Positions 18,974 through 27,697 of a stretch of DNA of 64,000 bases are shown here, one piece after another. Under the pieces are notes generated by a model that saw nothing but the letters and a program-made list of their open reading frames with translations, made no database searches and had not been told where the DNA came from. Position numbers and translations under genes: made by a program. The stretch spans positions 92,474-156,473 of the forward strand of contig NZ_POQS01000002.1 of the NCBI RefSeq assembly GCF_002885955.2, read 5' to 3'. Source of the stretch: Achromobacter pulmonis. Its GTDB lineage: Bacteria; Pseudomonadota; Gammaproteobacteria; Burkholderiales; Burkholderiaceae_B. The number at the start of each line of letters is the position of its first letter. The stretch's first letter is position 1.

Positions 18974-19507
18974 TCACTTGCCCAGCCCGGCGTCGATCAG
19001 GGCGCATTGCAACATGCCCTGAGCAATGTATTTTTGGACCATGCGCTCGGACACCCTCACGGTCTGGGCGATCTCGCGATAAGGCACGCCGTCCACCTGC
19101 GCCAGGACGAAGGCCGTGGCGGCCTTGTGCGGCAAGCGGCTCAGCATCGTGCCGATTTCCATCAGCGTTTCGATGATCAATGCCCGTTGTTCGGGAGAGG
19201 GCTCGAATGATTCGGGGCGCGCGGCCAGCGTGTCCAGCCAGGCCTGTTCGACTTCACGTCGTCGCCAGAAGTCCGCGCACAGGCCATTGGCCATGGCGCG
19301 CAAATAGCCTCGGGCTTCCGGAAAGCTCTTGAATCCTTGCGAGGCCGGCTTGCTGAGTAAGCGAAGGAAGGCGTCATGAGCCAGGTCGGCGGCATCGGCC
19401 GCGTTGCCCAGGCGGCGGCGTAACCACCCTTGGAGCCATTCGTGGTGGTCGCAATAGATTACATTCAGCGACGGTGCCGCACCGTATCCGTCAGACTTCA
19501 TTTCCAT
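18974..19507 (-). CDS. ECF-type RNA polymerase sigma factor, FecI group
   Basis: 177 residues from ATG 19507 (ATG 19501 is an alternative). Region 2 reads LRRRLGNAADAADLAHDAFLRLL. Region 4 reads LPHKAATAFVLAQVDGVPYR then a helix-turn-helix (IAQTVRVSERMVQKYIAQGM). With FecR and the STN-bearing receptor downstream it forms a classic sigma/anti-sigma/receptor surface-signalling operon for siderophore uptake. A weak Fur-like site lies upstream (19574-19592). Confidence 0.94.
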   Translation of the reverse strand: MEMKSDGYGAAPSLNVIYCDHHEWLQGWLRRRLGNAADAADLAHDAFLRLLSKPASQGFKSFPEARGYLRAMANGLCADFWRRREVEQAWLDTLAARPESFEPSPEQRALIIETLMEIGTMLSRLPHKAATAFVLAQVDGVPYREIAQTVRVSERMVQKYIAQGMLQCALIDAGLGK

Positions 19508-19829
19508 TCCGGCCCGCGGCGGTGGGGCCCCTCCGTCCAAATTTTGTAAACGAAACTAATTCGTATTTGCAAAAGCGAGACGAATGATAACTCAACAGGA
19601 AGCGCTTGGCATGCACCTATTTTTGCGAGGCCAATAAACGCTCCCTGAGCGAAAGCGCTGGGTAAGGAGGGCCACGCATAACGCCAGCCCAGGCACGTTG
19701 CGGACCATCAACGCCCCCAGCACACTCAGCGTCAGGAGCGTACCCGGCAGCATGGATGGGTCCCTGTAGGGAAAATCTGCAGCACCATTGCCCACGATCA
19801 CGGAGACACCATAGAGCGCAAGCCCCTCT
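19508..19829. other. Gene-poor stretch upstream of the sigma factor
   Basis: The part near the sigma gene (19540-19595) is AT-rich and contains AATGATAA (19583-19590) within a region only loosely like a Fur box. A hydrophobic minus-strand frame (19592-19801) contains LTLSVLGALMVRNVPGLALC but has no clear start site and matches no family I know; it may be a remnant. Nothing else is supported. Confidence 0.35.
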
Positions 19830-20987
19830 TCAGTGCCACCCTTGCTGGCGGCGGCGCAGGTAAGGCAGGATACTCAAGAGTCCCAGCACCGCTAGCCCCG
19901 CACCGATCCATAACGCGATCCGAAATTCATAGCCCGCGGAGATCGCCATGCCGGACAGAAACGTCCCGCCGCCCAGGCCAATATTGATCACGGACGTATG
20001 AACCGCGTTCACCAAGGGGCCCGGATGTGCCACGCTGACGATGCGCGCCATCATCGCCGGATTCATCGGCACGCCGGACAAGCCGATCAGGATGACGAAA
20101 GCCACTGCCAGCCAGGCATACTGCGCCAGCAGCGCCATGCCAATTAACGAAAAGCTGAGCACCGTCAGGCCAGTCACCATGATCGTGAGGCTATGTCGAT
20201 AGGCTAAACGCCCCGTGATCATATTCCCGGCAAGATTGGCCGCGCCGTAGAGCATCAAGATGATCGGCACGACCTGCATCGTCAAGCCGGTGACCGAGGT
20301 CAGAATCGGCACGAAATAGCTGAAGGCGGCAAAGCTTGCCCCCAAAATCAGGCAACTGGTCGCGCAGGCCTTCCAGTACGCCACCTTCTTGAACGCCTGC
20401 AGCTCCTCGGCCATGTTCAGGCTGCCCTTGCCGCCGCCGACGTTGGGCAAGGTGCGAACGAGCACCGCCAGGCAAACGAGCACCAAGAGCGCCACCAGGC
20501 CGAAACTCACGCGCCAGCCCCAGTGCTGGTTGATGATGGTGGCCAGTGGCACGCCGAAGACGTTCGATACCATGAAGCCGCCAATCACCACGGCGGCCGC
20601 GCGCGGTCGGTTTTCAATGGGCACCAACGCCATGCTGGTGGCCAAGGACAAACTCAGGCACCCCGCGCATAAGACGCCGATGATCAAGCGCACCGCGACC
20701 AGTATGGCGTGATCCGAGATGAAGGCGCTAAAACCCTGCACCAGCACGTACGCGGCAAGCAACGCCAGCAATGTCGGTCGGTAAGGGACTTTGAGCTTCA
20801 GAAATACATACGTAAGCACCGGTCCGCCCAGCATCACGCCAAATGCGAAATACGAGATCAAGTGCCCCACCTGCCCTATCGTGATGCCGAAGGCCTCAGA
20901 TAAGGTTTCCATCATTCCTGCCACCATCAATTCCGAGGTGCCAATCGAGAAGACGGCCAGCCCCAGAATGTAGACCACCAACGGCAT
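19830..20987 (-). CDS. MFS transporter, DHA1-type efflux permease
   Basis: 385 residues and about 12 membrane helices. The first helices carry IGTSELMVAGMMETLSEAFG and the AraJ/YdhP-type motif A region (GGPVLTYVFLKLKVPYR). The middle has NRPRAAAVVIGGFMVSNVFG (motif C-like region). These are drug or sugar efflux permeases of the DHA1 group. The start has GTAGGAA directly upstream. It is preceded by a TetR gene on the same strand and by an operator-like site at 21009-21025, 22 bases before its start. Confidence 0.93.
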   Translation of the reverse strand: MPLVVYILGLAVFSIGTSELMVAGMMETLSEAFGITIGQVGHLISYFAFGVMLGGPVLTYVFLKLKVPYRPTLLALLAAYVLVQGFSAFISDHAILVAVRLIIGVLCAGCLSLSLATSMALVPIENRPRAAAVVIGGFMVSNVFGVPLATIINQHWGWRVSFGLVALLVLVCLAVLVRTLPNVGGGKGSLNMAEELQAFKKVAYWKACATSCLILGASFAAFSYFVPILTSVTGLTMQVVPIILMLYGAANLAGNMITGRLAYRHSLTIMVTGLTVLSFSLIGMALLAQYAWLAVAFVILIGLSGVPMNPAMMARIVSVAHPGPLVNAVHTSVINIGLGGGTFLSGMAISAGYEFRIALWIGAGLAVLGLLSILPYLRRRQQGWH

Positions 20988-21008
20988 TTCCTACTTTCCT
21001 AATAGTTA

Positions 21009-21025
21009 TTGAACAATCATTCCAA
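21009..21025. promoter_or_regulatory. Operator-like site before the MFS gene
   Basis: TTGAACAATCATTCCAA, an imperfect palindrome 22 bases before the MFS start. It closely matches TTGGAACAAATAGTCCAA before the TetR gene (21779-21796): both read TTG(G)AACAA, four variable bases, TCCAA. It lies in very AT-rich DNA (20 G/C of 60 at 21001-21060). Probably a TetR binding site. Confidence 0.6.
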
Positions 21026-21131
21026 AAATAGTCAAAAAAACACGCGTCGACTACGCAATCATAAGAATCACGCCTATAAAAAATTACCTCCAGGGGTCGG
21101 CACAAGCACCCAAGTCCCCTGCTCGCCCCCC

Positions 21132-21734
21132 CTACAGGTTGGCCAGCAGCCCCGTCACGGCATCGTTGAGAACGCTCTTATCTGAAATATTTTTATTCAG
21201 CACTCGCAGCCCGTAGTAGCCCGCCAAGAAACCCCGGGCCATTTCGACGGCCGAGATCGTCGTGCCGAATTCGCCATTCTTTTGCCCTTCGGTAAAAACC
21301 GAGACCAAGGCCGTCTCCAGGCGTTGGCGGTATTCGGTGTTCAGCGTCGCGACGACCTCATCCTTGCTGCCACGCTCGAGCGCGGAGAACAGCACCATGG
21401 CCTCATGCTGCTCGGCCTGCGCCAGGTCCTCAGCCACGCCCCAGAGCAAGAGCGTACGCAGGCGGTCCCTGACCGAACCCGCTTGCATCAGGATGGTCAG
21501 CTGGGCTTGCATGCTCTTTTCGTGGCTGCGCAAAAGGGCCTGCTCATAAAGCGCCTGCTTATTGCCAAAGGCGTTATACAGGCTGCCCCGCCCGAGGCCG
21601 GTACTGTCGCAGAGGTCCTGCGCCGAGGTCCCGGCGAATCCATTCTCGCTGAAGACCCCAACCGCGGCATCAATAATTTCTTCGTCTTCGAATTGCCGAG
21701 GACGCCCCTGGCTGGGCGATTTTTCCTTGCTCAT
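21132..21734 (-). CDS. TetR family transcriptional regulator
   Basis: 200 residues from ATG 21734; an open frame continues upstream but as an unrelated extension. The DNA-binding domain is clear: IIDAAVGVFSENGFAGTSAQ, DLCDSTGLGRGSLYNAFGNK, QALYEQAL. The C-terminal domain is a TetR_C ligand pocket. It lies upstream of the MFS gene on the same strand with a 144-base gap. Matching operator-like sites before both genes indicate repression of itself and the exporter. Confidence 0.94.
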   Translation of the reverse strand: MSKEKSPSQGRPRQFEDEEIIDAAVGVFSENGFAGTSAQDLCDSTGLGRGSLYNAFGNKQALYEQALLRSHEKSMQAQLTILMQAGSVRDRLRTLLLWGVAEDLAQAEQHEAMVLFSALERGSKDEVVATLNTEYRQRLETALVSVFTEGQKNGEFGTTISAVEMARGFLAGYYGLRVLNKNISDKSVLNDAVTGLLANL

Positions 21735-21778
21735 GCGTCGAGTACAGCTGAAGCGTTCAGTGCGCAAAGATAGCAGTT

Positions 21779-21796
21779 TTGGAACAAATAGTCCAA
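21779..21796. promoter_or_regulatory. Operator-like site before tetR
   Basis: TTGGAACAAATAGTCCAA: inverted repeat TTGGA-N8-TCCAA, 45 bases before the TetR start. It is the second copy of the motif at 21009-21025. Confidence 0.6.
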
Positions 21797-21880
21797 TAAG
21801 GCAGCCGCCGACACCTATTGCACAGAGCGCTGAAGTAAAATTCAAATATCACCATAAATAATGAATTTAATTCATATACC

Positions 21881-22771
21881 ATGCTAGACCGCATCCATCT
21901 ATCCATCGTGCAAGAAGTGGAAAAACAAGGTTCGTTGACCGCCGCCGCAGGCGTCCTGCACGTAACGCAGTCGGCCCTAAGCCACAGCATGAAGAAGTTG
22001 GAGCAGCAGCTGGGCACCGACATCTGGCTGCGCGAAGGCCGCAGCCTGCGGCTCACGCAGGCCGGTCAATACCTGTTGGCGGTGGCCAACCGGGTGCTGC
22101 CGCAGCTGAATCTGGCCGAGGAGCGCCTGCGTCAGTTCGCCCAGGGAGAGCGCGGATCGCTGCGCATCGGCATGGAGTGCCATCCCTGCTATCAGTGGCT
22201 GCTGAAGATCGTTTCCCCGTATCTGGCGGCCTGGCCGGATGTGGACGTGGATGTGAAGCAGAAATTCCAGTTCGGGGGCATCGGAGCTCTGTTCGGCTAT
22301 GAAATCGATCTGCTGGTCACGCCCGATCCGCTAAATAAGCCAGGGCTCGTGTTCGAGCCTGTGTTCGACTATGAACAAGTGCTGGTCGTCGCGGGCAACC
22401 ACCCGCTCGCCAAGGAGGAGTACGTCACGCCCAAGCAGCTCGGCAACGAGGTGCTGGTGGCCTATCCGGTGCCGGTCGACAGGCTCGATATCTACAGCAT
22501 GTTCCTGACGCCGGCCGGCATTACGCCGAAGCGCCACAAGGCCATCGAGACGACGGACATCATGCTGCAAATGGTCGCCAGCGGCCGCGGGGTGGCGGCG
22601 TTGCCGCGCTGGCTGGTGCTGGAGTACGCGGACGCGATGAACGTGGTGCCTGTCCGGCTGGGCAAGAAAGGCATTGCCAAGCACATCTATCTGGGCGCTC
22701 GCGAGGCGGACGTGGATATCGATTACCTGCGTGCGTTTATCGCGCAGGCGAAACGGCCAGCCGTGGCTTGA
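21881..22771 (+). CDS. metR: MetR-like LysR family regulator of methionine synthesis
   Basis: 296 residues. The DNA-binding domain (HLSIVQEVEKQGSLTAAAG, HVTQSALSHSMKKLEQQLG) is of the MetR subtype, and the effector domain has the MetR-like GMECHPCYQWLLKIV. MetR responds to homocysteine and activates methionine synthesis genes. It is followed on the same strand by mesX, mesD and a flavin reductase, and MetR-type boxes lie between it and mesX. The start overlaps the AT-rich divergent region shared with the TetR gene. Confidence 0.88.
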   Translation: MLDRIHLSIVQEVEKQGSLTAAAGVLHVTQSALSHSMKKLEQQLGTDIWLREGRSLRLTQAGQYLLAVANRVLPQLNLAEERLRQFAQGERGSLRIGMECHPCYQWLLKIVSPYLAAWPDVDVDVKQKFQFGGIGALFGYEIDLLVTPDPLNKPGLVFEPVFDYEQVLVVAGNHPLAKEEYVTPKQLGNEVLVAYPVPVDRLDIYSMFLTPAGITPKRHKAIETTDIMLQMVASGRGVAALPRWLVLEYADAMNVVPVRLGKKGIAKHIYLGAREADVDIDYLRAFIAQAKRPAVA

Positions 22772-22830
22772 TGCAACGCGGTCAAGTGCGGGGCGCCAAA
22801 TTTGCAGGCAGATCGGCATGCCCCACAACT

Positions 22831-22896
22831 CATGAACTGAACTAATGGTTTCATGAGATCAATTCACTTTTTTTCATGGATGGTCCAACCTATACT
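22831..22896 (+). promoter_or_regulatory. MetR-type boxes and promoter of mesX
   Basis: TGAGATCAATTCA (22854-22866) matches the MetR consensus TGAA-N5-TTCA with one change. Just upstream CATGAA (22831-22836) and TTCATG (22850-22855) form an inverted repeat that overlaps it. TATACT at 22891-22896 is a good -10 without a clear -35, as expected for an activated promoter. mesX starts at 23014. Confidence 0.6.
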
Positions 22897-23013
22897 GCGC
22901 CCCCTACGTCGTCGATATGAAGACTGCCAAATAAAAACCAGAAGAATTTGAGCAGCGCTGAAAAGCAATGAATGGACGCGGGTTTATTTCAGGAATCAGG
23001 GCAGCAGATCAAC

Positions 23014-23997
23014 ATGAGCAACGAGTTCACATTTGCCATCAAGAGCATTTGTTTCGACGAAGACTATCGTCCTTCGGACAATACGCGGATCACCACCAAT
23101 TTTGCCAATCTCGCCAGGGGCGCGAGCCGCCAGGAGAATCTGCGCAATACGCTGCGGATGATTGACAACCGTTTCAATGCCCTGGCGCATTGGGACAATC
23201 CCAAGGGCGACCGCTACACCGTCAATCTTGAAATCATTTCCGTCGAGATGAGCATTGACGGCGCAGGCAACGGCAGCGCCCTGCCCTTGATTGAAGTGCT
23301 GAAGACCAGCATTTTCGATCGGAAGACCAACGAGCGCATCGAGGGCATAGTAGGAAATAATTTTTCCTCCTATGTTCGGGACTATGACTTCAGCGTGCTG
23401 CTGCTGGAGCACACCAAAAATCAAGCCGCGTTCAGCACGCCGGAGAATTTTGGGGACCTGCATGGGAAGCTGTTCAAGGCCTTCGTAAATTCAAGCACTT
23501 ACAAAGAGCATTTCAGCAAGCCGCCCGTGATCTGCCTGAGCGTGTCGAGCAGCAAGACCTATCACCGCACTGAAAACCGGCATCCCGTACTGGGCGTGGA
23601 ATACCTGCAGGATGAGTACTCGCTGACTGACGAATACTTCAAGAAGATGGGAATGAAGGTCCGCTACTTCATGCCGCCCAACAGCGCCGCGCCCCTGGCT
23701 TTCTATTTTTCCGGCGATCTGCTGGGCGATTACTCCAATCTTGAACTGATCAGCACGATCAGCACGATGGACACCTTCCAGAAGATCTACCGGCCGGAGA
23801 TCTACAACGCGAACTCCGCGGCGGGAAAGTCCTATCAGCCCAGCCTGAAACACCAGGATTATTCGTTGACCCGGATTGTCTATGACCGAGAGGAACGTAG
23901 CCGGCTGGCTATCGAGCAGGGACGGTTTGTTGAAGAGCACTTCATCAAACCGTACCAGGCGATTCTTGAGCAGTGGTCCGCCAACAACCCTCTTTGA
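23014..23997 (+). CDS. mesX: MesX (DUF1852), partner of the MesD methionine synthase
   Basis: 327 residues from ATG 23014, chosen because the family begins with the pattern MSNEFTFAIKSICFDEDY; an in-frame ATG at 22972 adds an unrelated 14 residues. Conserved family text includes TRITTNFANLARGASRQENL and MIDNRFNALAHWDNPKGDRY. DUF1852 proteins are known as MesX, needed for activity of the short MetE-like MesD enzyme, in an oxygen-dependent process. It lies 27 bases before mesD and behind MetR boxes. Confidence 0.9.
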   Translation: MSNEFTFAIKSICFDEDYRPSDNTRITTNFANLARGASRQENLRNTLRMIDNRFNALAHWDNPKGDRYTVNLEIISVEMSIDGAGNGSALPLIEVLKTSIFDRKTNERIEGIVGNNFSSYVRDYDFSVLLLEHTKNQAAFSTPENFGDLHGKLFKAFVNSSTYKEHFSKPPVICLSVSSSKTYHRTENRHPVLGVEYLQDEYSLTDEYFKKMGMKVRYFMPPNSAAPLAFYFSGDLLGDYSNLELISTISTMDTFQKIYRPEIYNANSAAGKSYQPSLKHQDYSLTRIVYDREERSRLAIEQGRFVEEHFIKPYQAILEQWSANNPL

Positions 23998-24024
23998 TCA
24001 ATCAGAAAAACCAAGGCATCTATT

Positions 24025-25053
24025 GTGAAGAAATTGCTCCCCACCTCGACCGCCGGCAGCCTGCCCAAGCCCTCCTGGCTTGCAGAACCCGAGAAGCTCT
24101 GGTCGCCCTGGAAATTGCAGGACGAGGGCCTGGCCGAGGGCAAGCAAGACGCTCTGCGTCTGTCTCTGCAGGAACAGCAGCACGCGGGCATCGATATCGT
24201 CAGCGATGGCGAACAAACGCGTCAGCACTTCGTGACCACGTTTATCGAGCACCTGGAAGGCGTCGATTTCGAGAACCGCAAGACCGTCAGAATCCGCGAT
24301 CGCTACGATGCGAGCGTGCCGACGGTCGTGGGCGCCGTGGCGCGCCGCAAGCCGGTGTTCGTCGACGACGCCAGGTTCTTGCGCCAGCAGACCGGGCAGC
24401 CGATCAAATGGGCCTTGCCAGGCCCGATGACGATGATCGACACGCTGTATGACGCCCACTATCGAAGCCGCGAAAAGCTGGCTTGGGAATTCGCCAAGAT
24501 TCTCAATCAGGAAGCCAAGGAACTGGAGGCCGCCGGCGTCGACATCATCCAATTTGACGAGCCTGCATTCAATGTGTTCTTCGACGAAGTGAATGACTGG
24601 GGCGTAGCCACGCTGGAACGCGCCATTGAAGGCCTCAAGTGCGAAACCGCTGTCCACATCTGCTACGGCTACGGCATCAAGGCCAATACGGATTGGAAGA
24701 AGACGCTGGGATCGGAGTGGCGGCAGTACGAAGAGGCATTCCCCAAGCTGCAAAAGTCCAGCATCGATATCGTCTCGCTGGAATGCCAGAACTCCCGCGT
24801 TCCGATGGATCTGATCGAGCTCATCCGGGGCAAGAAGGTCATGGTGGGCGCCATCGACGTGGCCACCAACACCATTGAAACCCCGGAGGAAGTCGCCGAC
24901 ACGCTGCGCAAGGCACTTCAGTTCGTGGATGCCGACAAGCTCTACCCTTGCACGAACTGCGGCATGGCTCCGCTGTCTCGTGCTGTCGCGAGAGGCAAGC
25001 TGAGCGCGTTGAGCGCCGGCGCGGAAATCGTCCGCAAGGAACTCTCGAACTGA
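24025..25053 (+). CDS. mesD: MesD, short (core) cobalamin-independent methionine synthase
   Basis: 342 residues, GTG start with AAGG nine bases upstream. It corresponds only to the C-terminal catalytic half of MetE (MetE is about 750 residues). The zinc ligands are present: His and Cys in AVHICYGYG, Glu in SLECQNSR and Cys in LYPCTNCGMAPL. Lacking the folate-binding N-terminal domain, MesD makes methionine from homocysteine without methyl-tetrahydrofolate; the methyl donor is not settled. Neighbours mesX and metR support the call. Confidence 0.9.
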   Translation: MKKLLPTSTAGSLPKPSWLAEPEKLWSPWKLQDEGLAEGKQDALRLSLQEQQHAGIDIVSDGEQTRQHFVTTFIEHLEGVDFENRKTVRIRDRYDASVPTVVGAVARRKPVFVDDARFLRQQTGQPIKWALPGPMTMIDTLYDAHYRSREKLAWEFAKILNQEAKELEAAGVDIIQFDEPAFNVFFDEVNDWGVATLERAIEGLKCETAVHICYGYGIKANTDWKKTLGSEWRQYEEAFPKLQKSSIDIVSLECQNSRVPMDLIELIRGKKVMVGAIDVATNTIETPEEVADTLRKALQFVDADKLYPCTNCGMAPLSRAVARGKLSALSAGAEIVRKELSN

Positions 25054-25119
25054 TTCAAAGGCGGGAAATGGTCGTCGCGAGCTGCCCGCGACGACCACGC
25101 ACGCGCAATAGACCTCAAT

Positions 25120-25629
25120 ATGTCACTTTCCAGCACTGCGATCGAGCCGTTGCGCTTTCGCGAAGTTCTCGGGCACTACGCGTCCGGCATTACCGTCATC
25201 ACGACGCAGTTCGATGACGAGCCGATAGGTTTCACCTGCCAGTCGTTCCATAGCGTGTCGATGAGTCCGCCGCTGGTGTCGTTCAACGTGATGTCCAGCT
25301 CAGGCAGCTATCCCAAGATCCGCCGCGCCGGTCGCTTCGCAGTCAATATCCTGTCGGACGAACAAGTCAGGATTTCCAACCAGTTCGCTCGGCGAGGCAC
25401 GGACAAATGGCATGAAGTCCAATGGCGGAAGTCGCCGCTAGGCAATCCGATCATTGCCGGCAGCCTGCACTGGCTCGATTGCGAAATCTATGCCGAACAC
25501 GCCGCAGGCGATCATCTGATCGTGATCGGTGAAGTGAAGGCGTTGAACCTGCAAGAAGCTGCCGCTACGCAGCCATTGCTGTACTACAAAGGCCAGTATC
25601 GCAACATCGCCGAGCATTGCGAGGCTTGA
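25120..25629 (+). CDS. Flavin reductase (FMN-binding split barrel), linked to MesX/MesD
   Basis: 169 residues of the HpaC-like flavin reductase family: LGHYASGITVITTQFDDEPI, FTCQSFHSVSMSPPLVSFNV, then FAVNILSDEQVRISNQFA. These enzymes reduce FMN or FAD with NAD(P)H and hand it to a partner oxygenase. Position behind mesX-mesD suggests it feeds the oxygen-dependent MesX/MesD reaction. It converges on the next gene with an eight-base gap, so it ends the cluster. Confidence 0.88.
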   Translation: MSLSSTAIEPLRFREVLGHYASGITVITTQFDDEPIGFTCQSFHSVSMSPPLVSFNVMSSSGSYPKIRRAGRFAVNILSDEQVRISNQFARRGTDKWHEVQWRKSPLGNPIIAGSLHWLDCEIYAEHAAGDHLIVIGEVKALNLQEAAATQPLLYYKGQYRNIAEHCEA

Positions 25630-25637
25630 CGGTTCAA

Positions 25638-26102
25638 TCAGGGCGTCACCTGATAGCCGCGTTGCTGCATACAGCTGGCATAGGTGGAGGCAGCGGCCGC
25701 ATTGGCCTGCGACTGGGCGGCCCGGTCCTGCCGGCGTTCCTGCCGTTGCCGCGAACCGCCTACCACCGCCCCGGCCACCGCGGCGTCTTTCGCCTGGTTC
25801 TGCCGGTATTGCTGCTTGACGTCGTCGTCCAGGCGGTCATAGACCTCCTCATGCTGCCGGCCGCGCGCGCCGGCCACCGCCGCACCCGCCGCCGCCCCGG
25901 CAGCCGCGCCGCGCACGCGCCCGCCGGATTGGGGACTTTCCGGCGTGGCGCTGGCCCCATTGCCGGCCAGCGCCTGGCACGCGGCGCTGTCTTGCTGGGT
26001 GGTTGCGGGAGACTGCCCTTTGAGCGGCGTCGCCGTCTGGGCCGTGGCGCCCAGGCAGAACAGGGCGAGCAAGGGAACTGCGCAATACATGGACGTTCTC
26101 AT
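25638..26102 (-). CDS. Secreted glycine-zipper protein (hypothetical)
   Basis: 154 residues from ATG 26102, which has TGGAG six bases upstream (ATG 26114 lies just before it). A signal peptide ends near GATAQ. The centre holds an alanine/glycine-rich zipper (GAAAGAAAGAAVAGARGRQ) and a second GAVVGGS piece, the rest is Gln/Arg-rich with two distant cysteines. Glycine-zipper proteins of this kind sit in or at the outer membrane; the role here is unknown. Confidence 0.7.
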   Translation of the reverse strand: MRTSMYCAVPLLALFCLGATAQTATPLKGQSPATTQQDSAACQALAGNGASATPESPQSGGRVRGAAAGAAAGAAVAGARGRQHEEVYDRLDDDVKQQYRQNQAKDAAVAGAVVGGSRQRQERRQDRAAQSQANAAAASTYASCMQQRGYQVTP

Positions 26103-26259
26103 GAAAAACTCCATTGAATCGAGAACCCGGATGATTGGAGTTTAGCTGGGCGGTGGGGTGATGGGTTACGCGCGGTGGAGGGTTGGGTTCTTGTCCGTGC
26201 TTTGCCGCGCTGCACCCATCCTACGCGCCCCACCGGCGCCGTCTGGATGGTATCTACAC

Positions 26260-27051
26260 TTAACTCCGACCCGCCACCTGCGCATACCGCCCCGCGATCC
26301 CGCCCGCCGCCTGGCGCATCCGCTCCACCACCATCCCGAACCTCTCCACCGCCAGCCGTTCGGCCATCGCCGTCACCGTAATCGCCCCCAATGCTTCCTG
26401 TTTCCCCGACAGGATGGGCAGCGCCACCGCGCTGGTGCCCGGCATCAGCCCTGCCGGCGCATGCGCCAGCCCTTCTTTCCGGGCCTTTTCCACCCGCGCG
26501 ATCACATCGTCCACGCGTTCGCCCAACACCTCCAGGCGCGCGGCATTGCTGCGCACCAGGCTGACGCTCTCGTCGGCGTCCAGACTCGCCAGCAGCGCCA
26601 CGCCCGACACGCCCACTCCAAGCGGGCGTCTCACCCCCACTTCGATGGACAACACCTGTATCGGATGCCGCCCGGTCCGCCTGCCTATGCATATCGAGTC
26701 GTGTCCGTGGCGGATACTGAGAAACACTGTATCCCCGACCTGCTCCGCCAGTTCCGACAGATATGGGTCGGCCAGCGTCAATAGCGGAAAGCGCCGCGTG
26801 CGCGCCAGCCCCAGCAGGGTGACTTCCTGTCCGATCAGATACCGGCGCGTTTCCGGGTCCTGTTCGACCGCCTCCTCTTGCACCAGGGTCTTCAGCAGCC
26901 GATGCACGGTCGGACGGTTCAGGCCGGACATGCGTTCCAGGTCCACCAGGCGCACGCCCCGTTCCTGGCCGCACGCAATCAGCCGCAGCAGCGCCAAGGC
27001 GCGGCGCACGGTCTGGGCGCCGGAGGCGTTCTTGTCCTCGGCGTCGCTCAT
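26260..27051 (-). CDS. IclR family transcriptional regulator
   Basis: 263 residues from ATG 27051, which overlaps the stop of the upstream flavin reductase (ATGA), so it is the second gene of a two-gene operon. N-terminal winged helix: TVRRALALLRLIACGQERGV, LERMSGLNRPTVHRLLKTLV. The C-terminal IclR effector domain contains HGHDSICIGRRTGRHPIQVL. IclR proteins typically control aromatic or dicarboxylic acid catabolism, matching the divergent meta-cleavage-like operon at 27923-32655. Candidate operators: 27698-27708 and 27819-27829. Confidence 0.95.
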   Translation of the reverse strand: MSDAEDKNASGAQTVRRALALLRLIACGQERGVRLVDLERMSGLNRPTVHRLLKTLVQEEAVEQDPETRRYLIGQEVTLLGLARTRRFPLLTLADPYLSELAEQVGDTVFLSIRHGHDSICIGRRTGRHPIQVLSIEVGVRRPLGVGVSGVALLASLDADESVSLVRSNAARLEVLGERVDDVIARVEKARKEGLAHAPAGLMPGTSAVALPILSGKQEALGAITVTAMAERLAVERFGMVVERMRQAAGGIAGRYAQVAGRS

Positions 27052-27680
27052 GCGGCCTCCGGCTTCATGACGGATTTGGGGGTTTGCGCGATGCCGCGCT
27101 TGGTGACGATGGGGCCGAGCGTTGCATAGTTGGGGCCGCCGATGCGGCAGATCGGCCGCAGCAACCGGGTATCGATCTTGCCGTCCTGCATCAAGCCGTC
27201 GCGGATGTGGAACATGACGACTTCGCCCACGAAGAATTCGGCGCCGGTGGCTCCGAAGGGCGTGACGCTGTGCAGCCGGCATTCCAGGCTGATGGGCGCG
27301 GCGGCCAGGCGGGGCGTCGGGATGGCGGCGCCGGGAAGCACCTGCAGGCCCAGCAGTTCGGCTTCGCTGACTTCGGCCGGATGTTCCTGGGCGCTTTCAT
27401 GGAGCGGATCGAGGAGCGTCTCGTCGGCGATGTTCACGACGAAGTGGCCGTTGGCCATGATGTTGCAGCCGGTGTCTTTGCGCTGCCCGGCCTTTCTGCC
27501 GATGTTGACGCCGATCATGGGCGGCTGGTTGGAAACGAAGGTGTAGCAGCTGAAGGGAGCCAGGTTGACGCCGCCGTTGGCGTTGACGCTGCTGATCCAG
27601 GCGATGGGCCGCGGAACGACGATGCCGCTCATCAGGCGGTAGGTCTGTTCGGGGTTCAGGTCGGTTGCGGGGAAATGCAT
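27048..27680 (-). CDS. Flavin reductase-like (FMN-binding split barrel) protein
   Basis: 210 residues from ATG 27680 with GGAG upstream. Pattern: YRLMSGIVVPRPIAWISSV, NLAPFSCYTFVSNQPPMIGV, NGHFVVNIADETLLDPLHES. This is the longer (about 200-residue) flavin reductase-like branch, often annotated as a FMN-binding oxidoreductase in aromatic catabolic clusters. No partner oxygenase is encoded nearby. It is divergent from the Bug-aldolase operon and shares its regulatory region. Confidence 0.85.
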   Translation of the reverse strand: MHFPATDLNPEQTYRLMSGIVVPRPIAWISSVNANGGVNLAPFSCYTFVSNQPPMIGVNIGRKAGQRKDTGCNIMANGHFVVNIADETLLDPLHESAQEHPAEVSEAELLGLQVLPGAAIPTPRLAAAPISLECRLHSVTPFGATGAEFFVGEVVMFHIRDGLMQDGKIDTRLLRPICRIGGPNYATLGPIVTKRGIAQTPKSVMKPEAA

Positions 27681-27697
27681 GCTGTCTCGCTCCGTAG

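Noticed and set aside
19574..19592. Fur box before the sigma factor
   Set aside because: Only AATGATAA fits the consensus well; too weak to list as a site.
22772..23013. SAM or cobalamin riboswitch before the methionine genes
   Set aside because: No fitting stem pattern; MetR boxes explain the region better.
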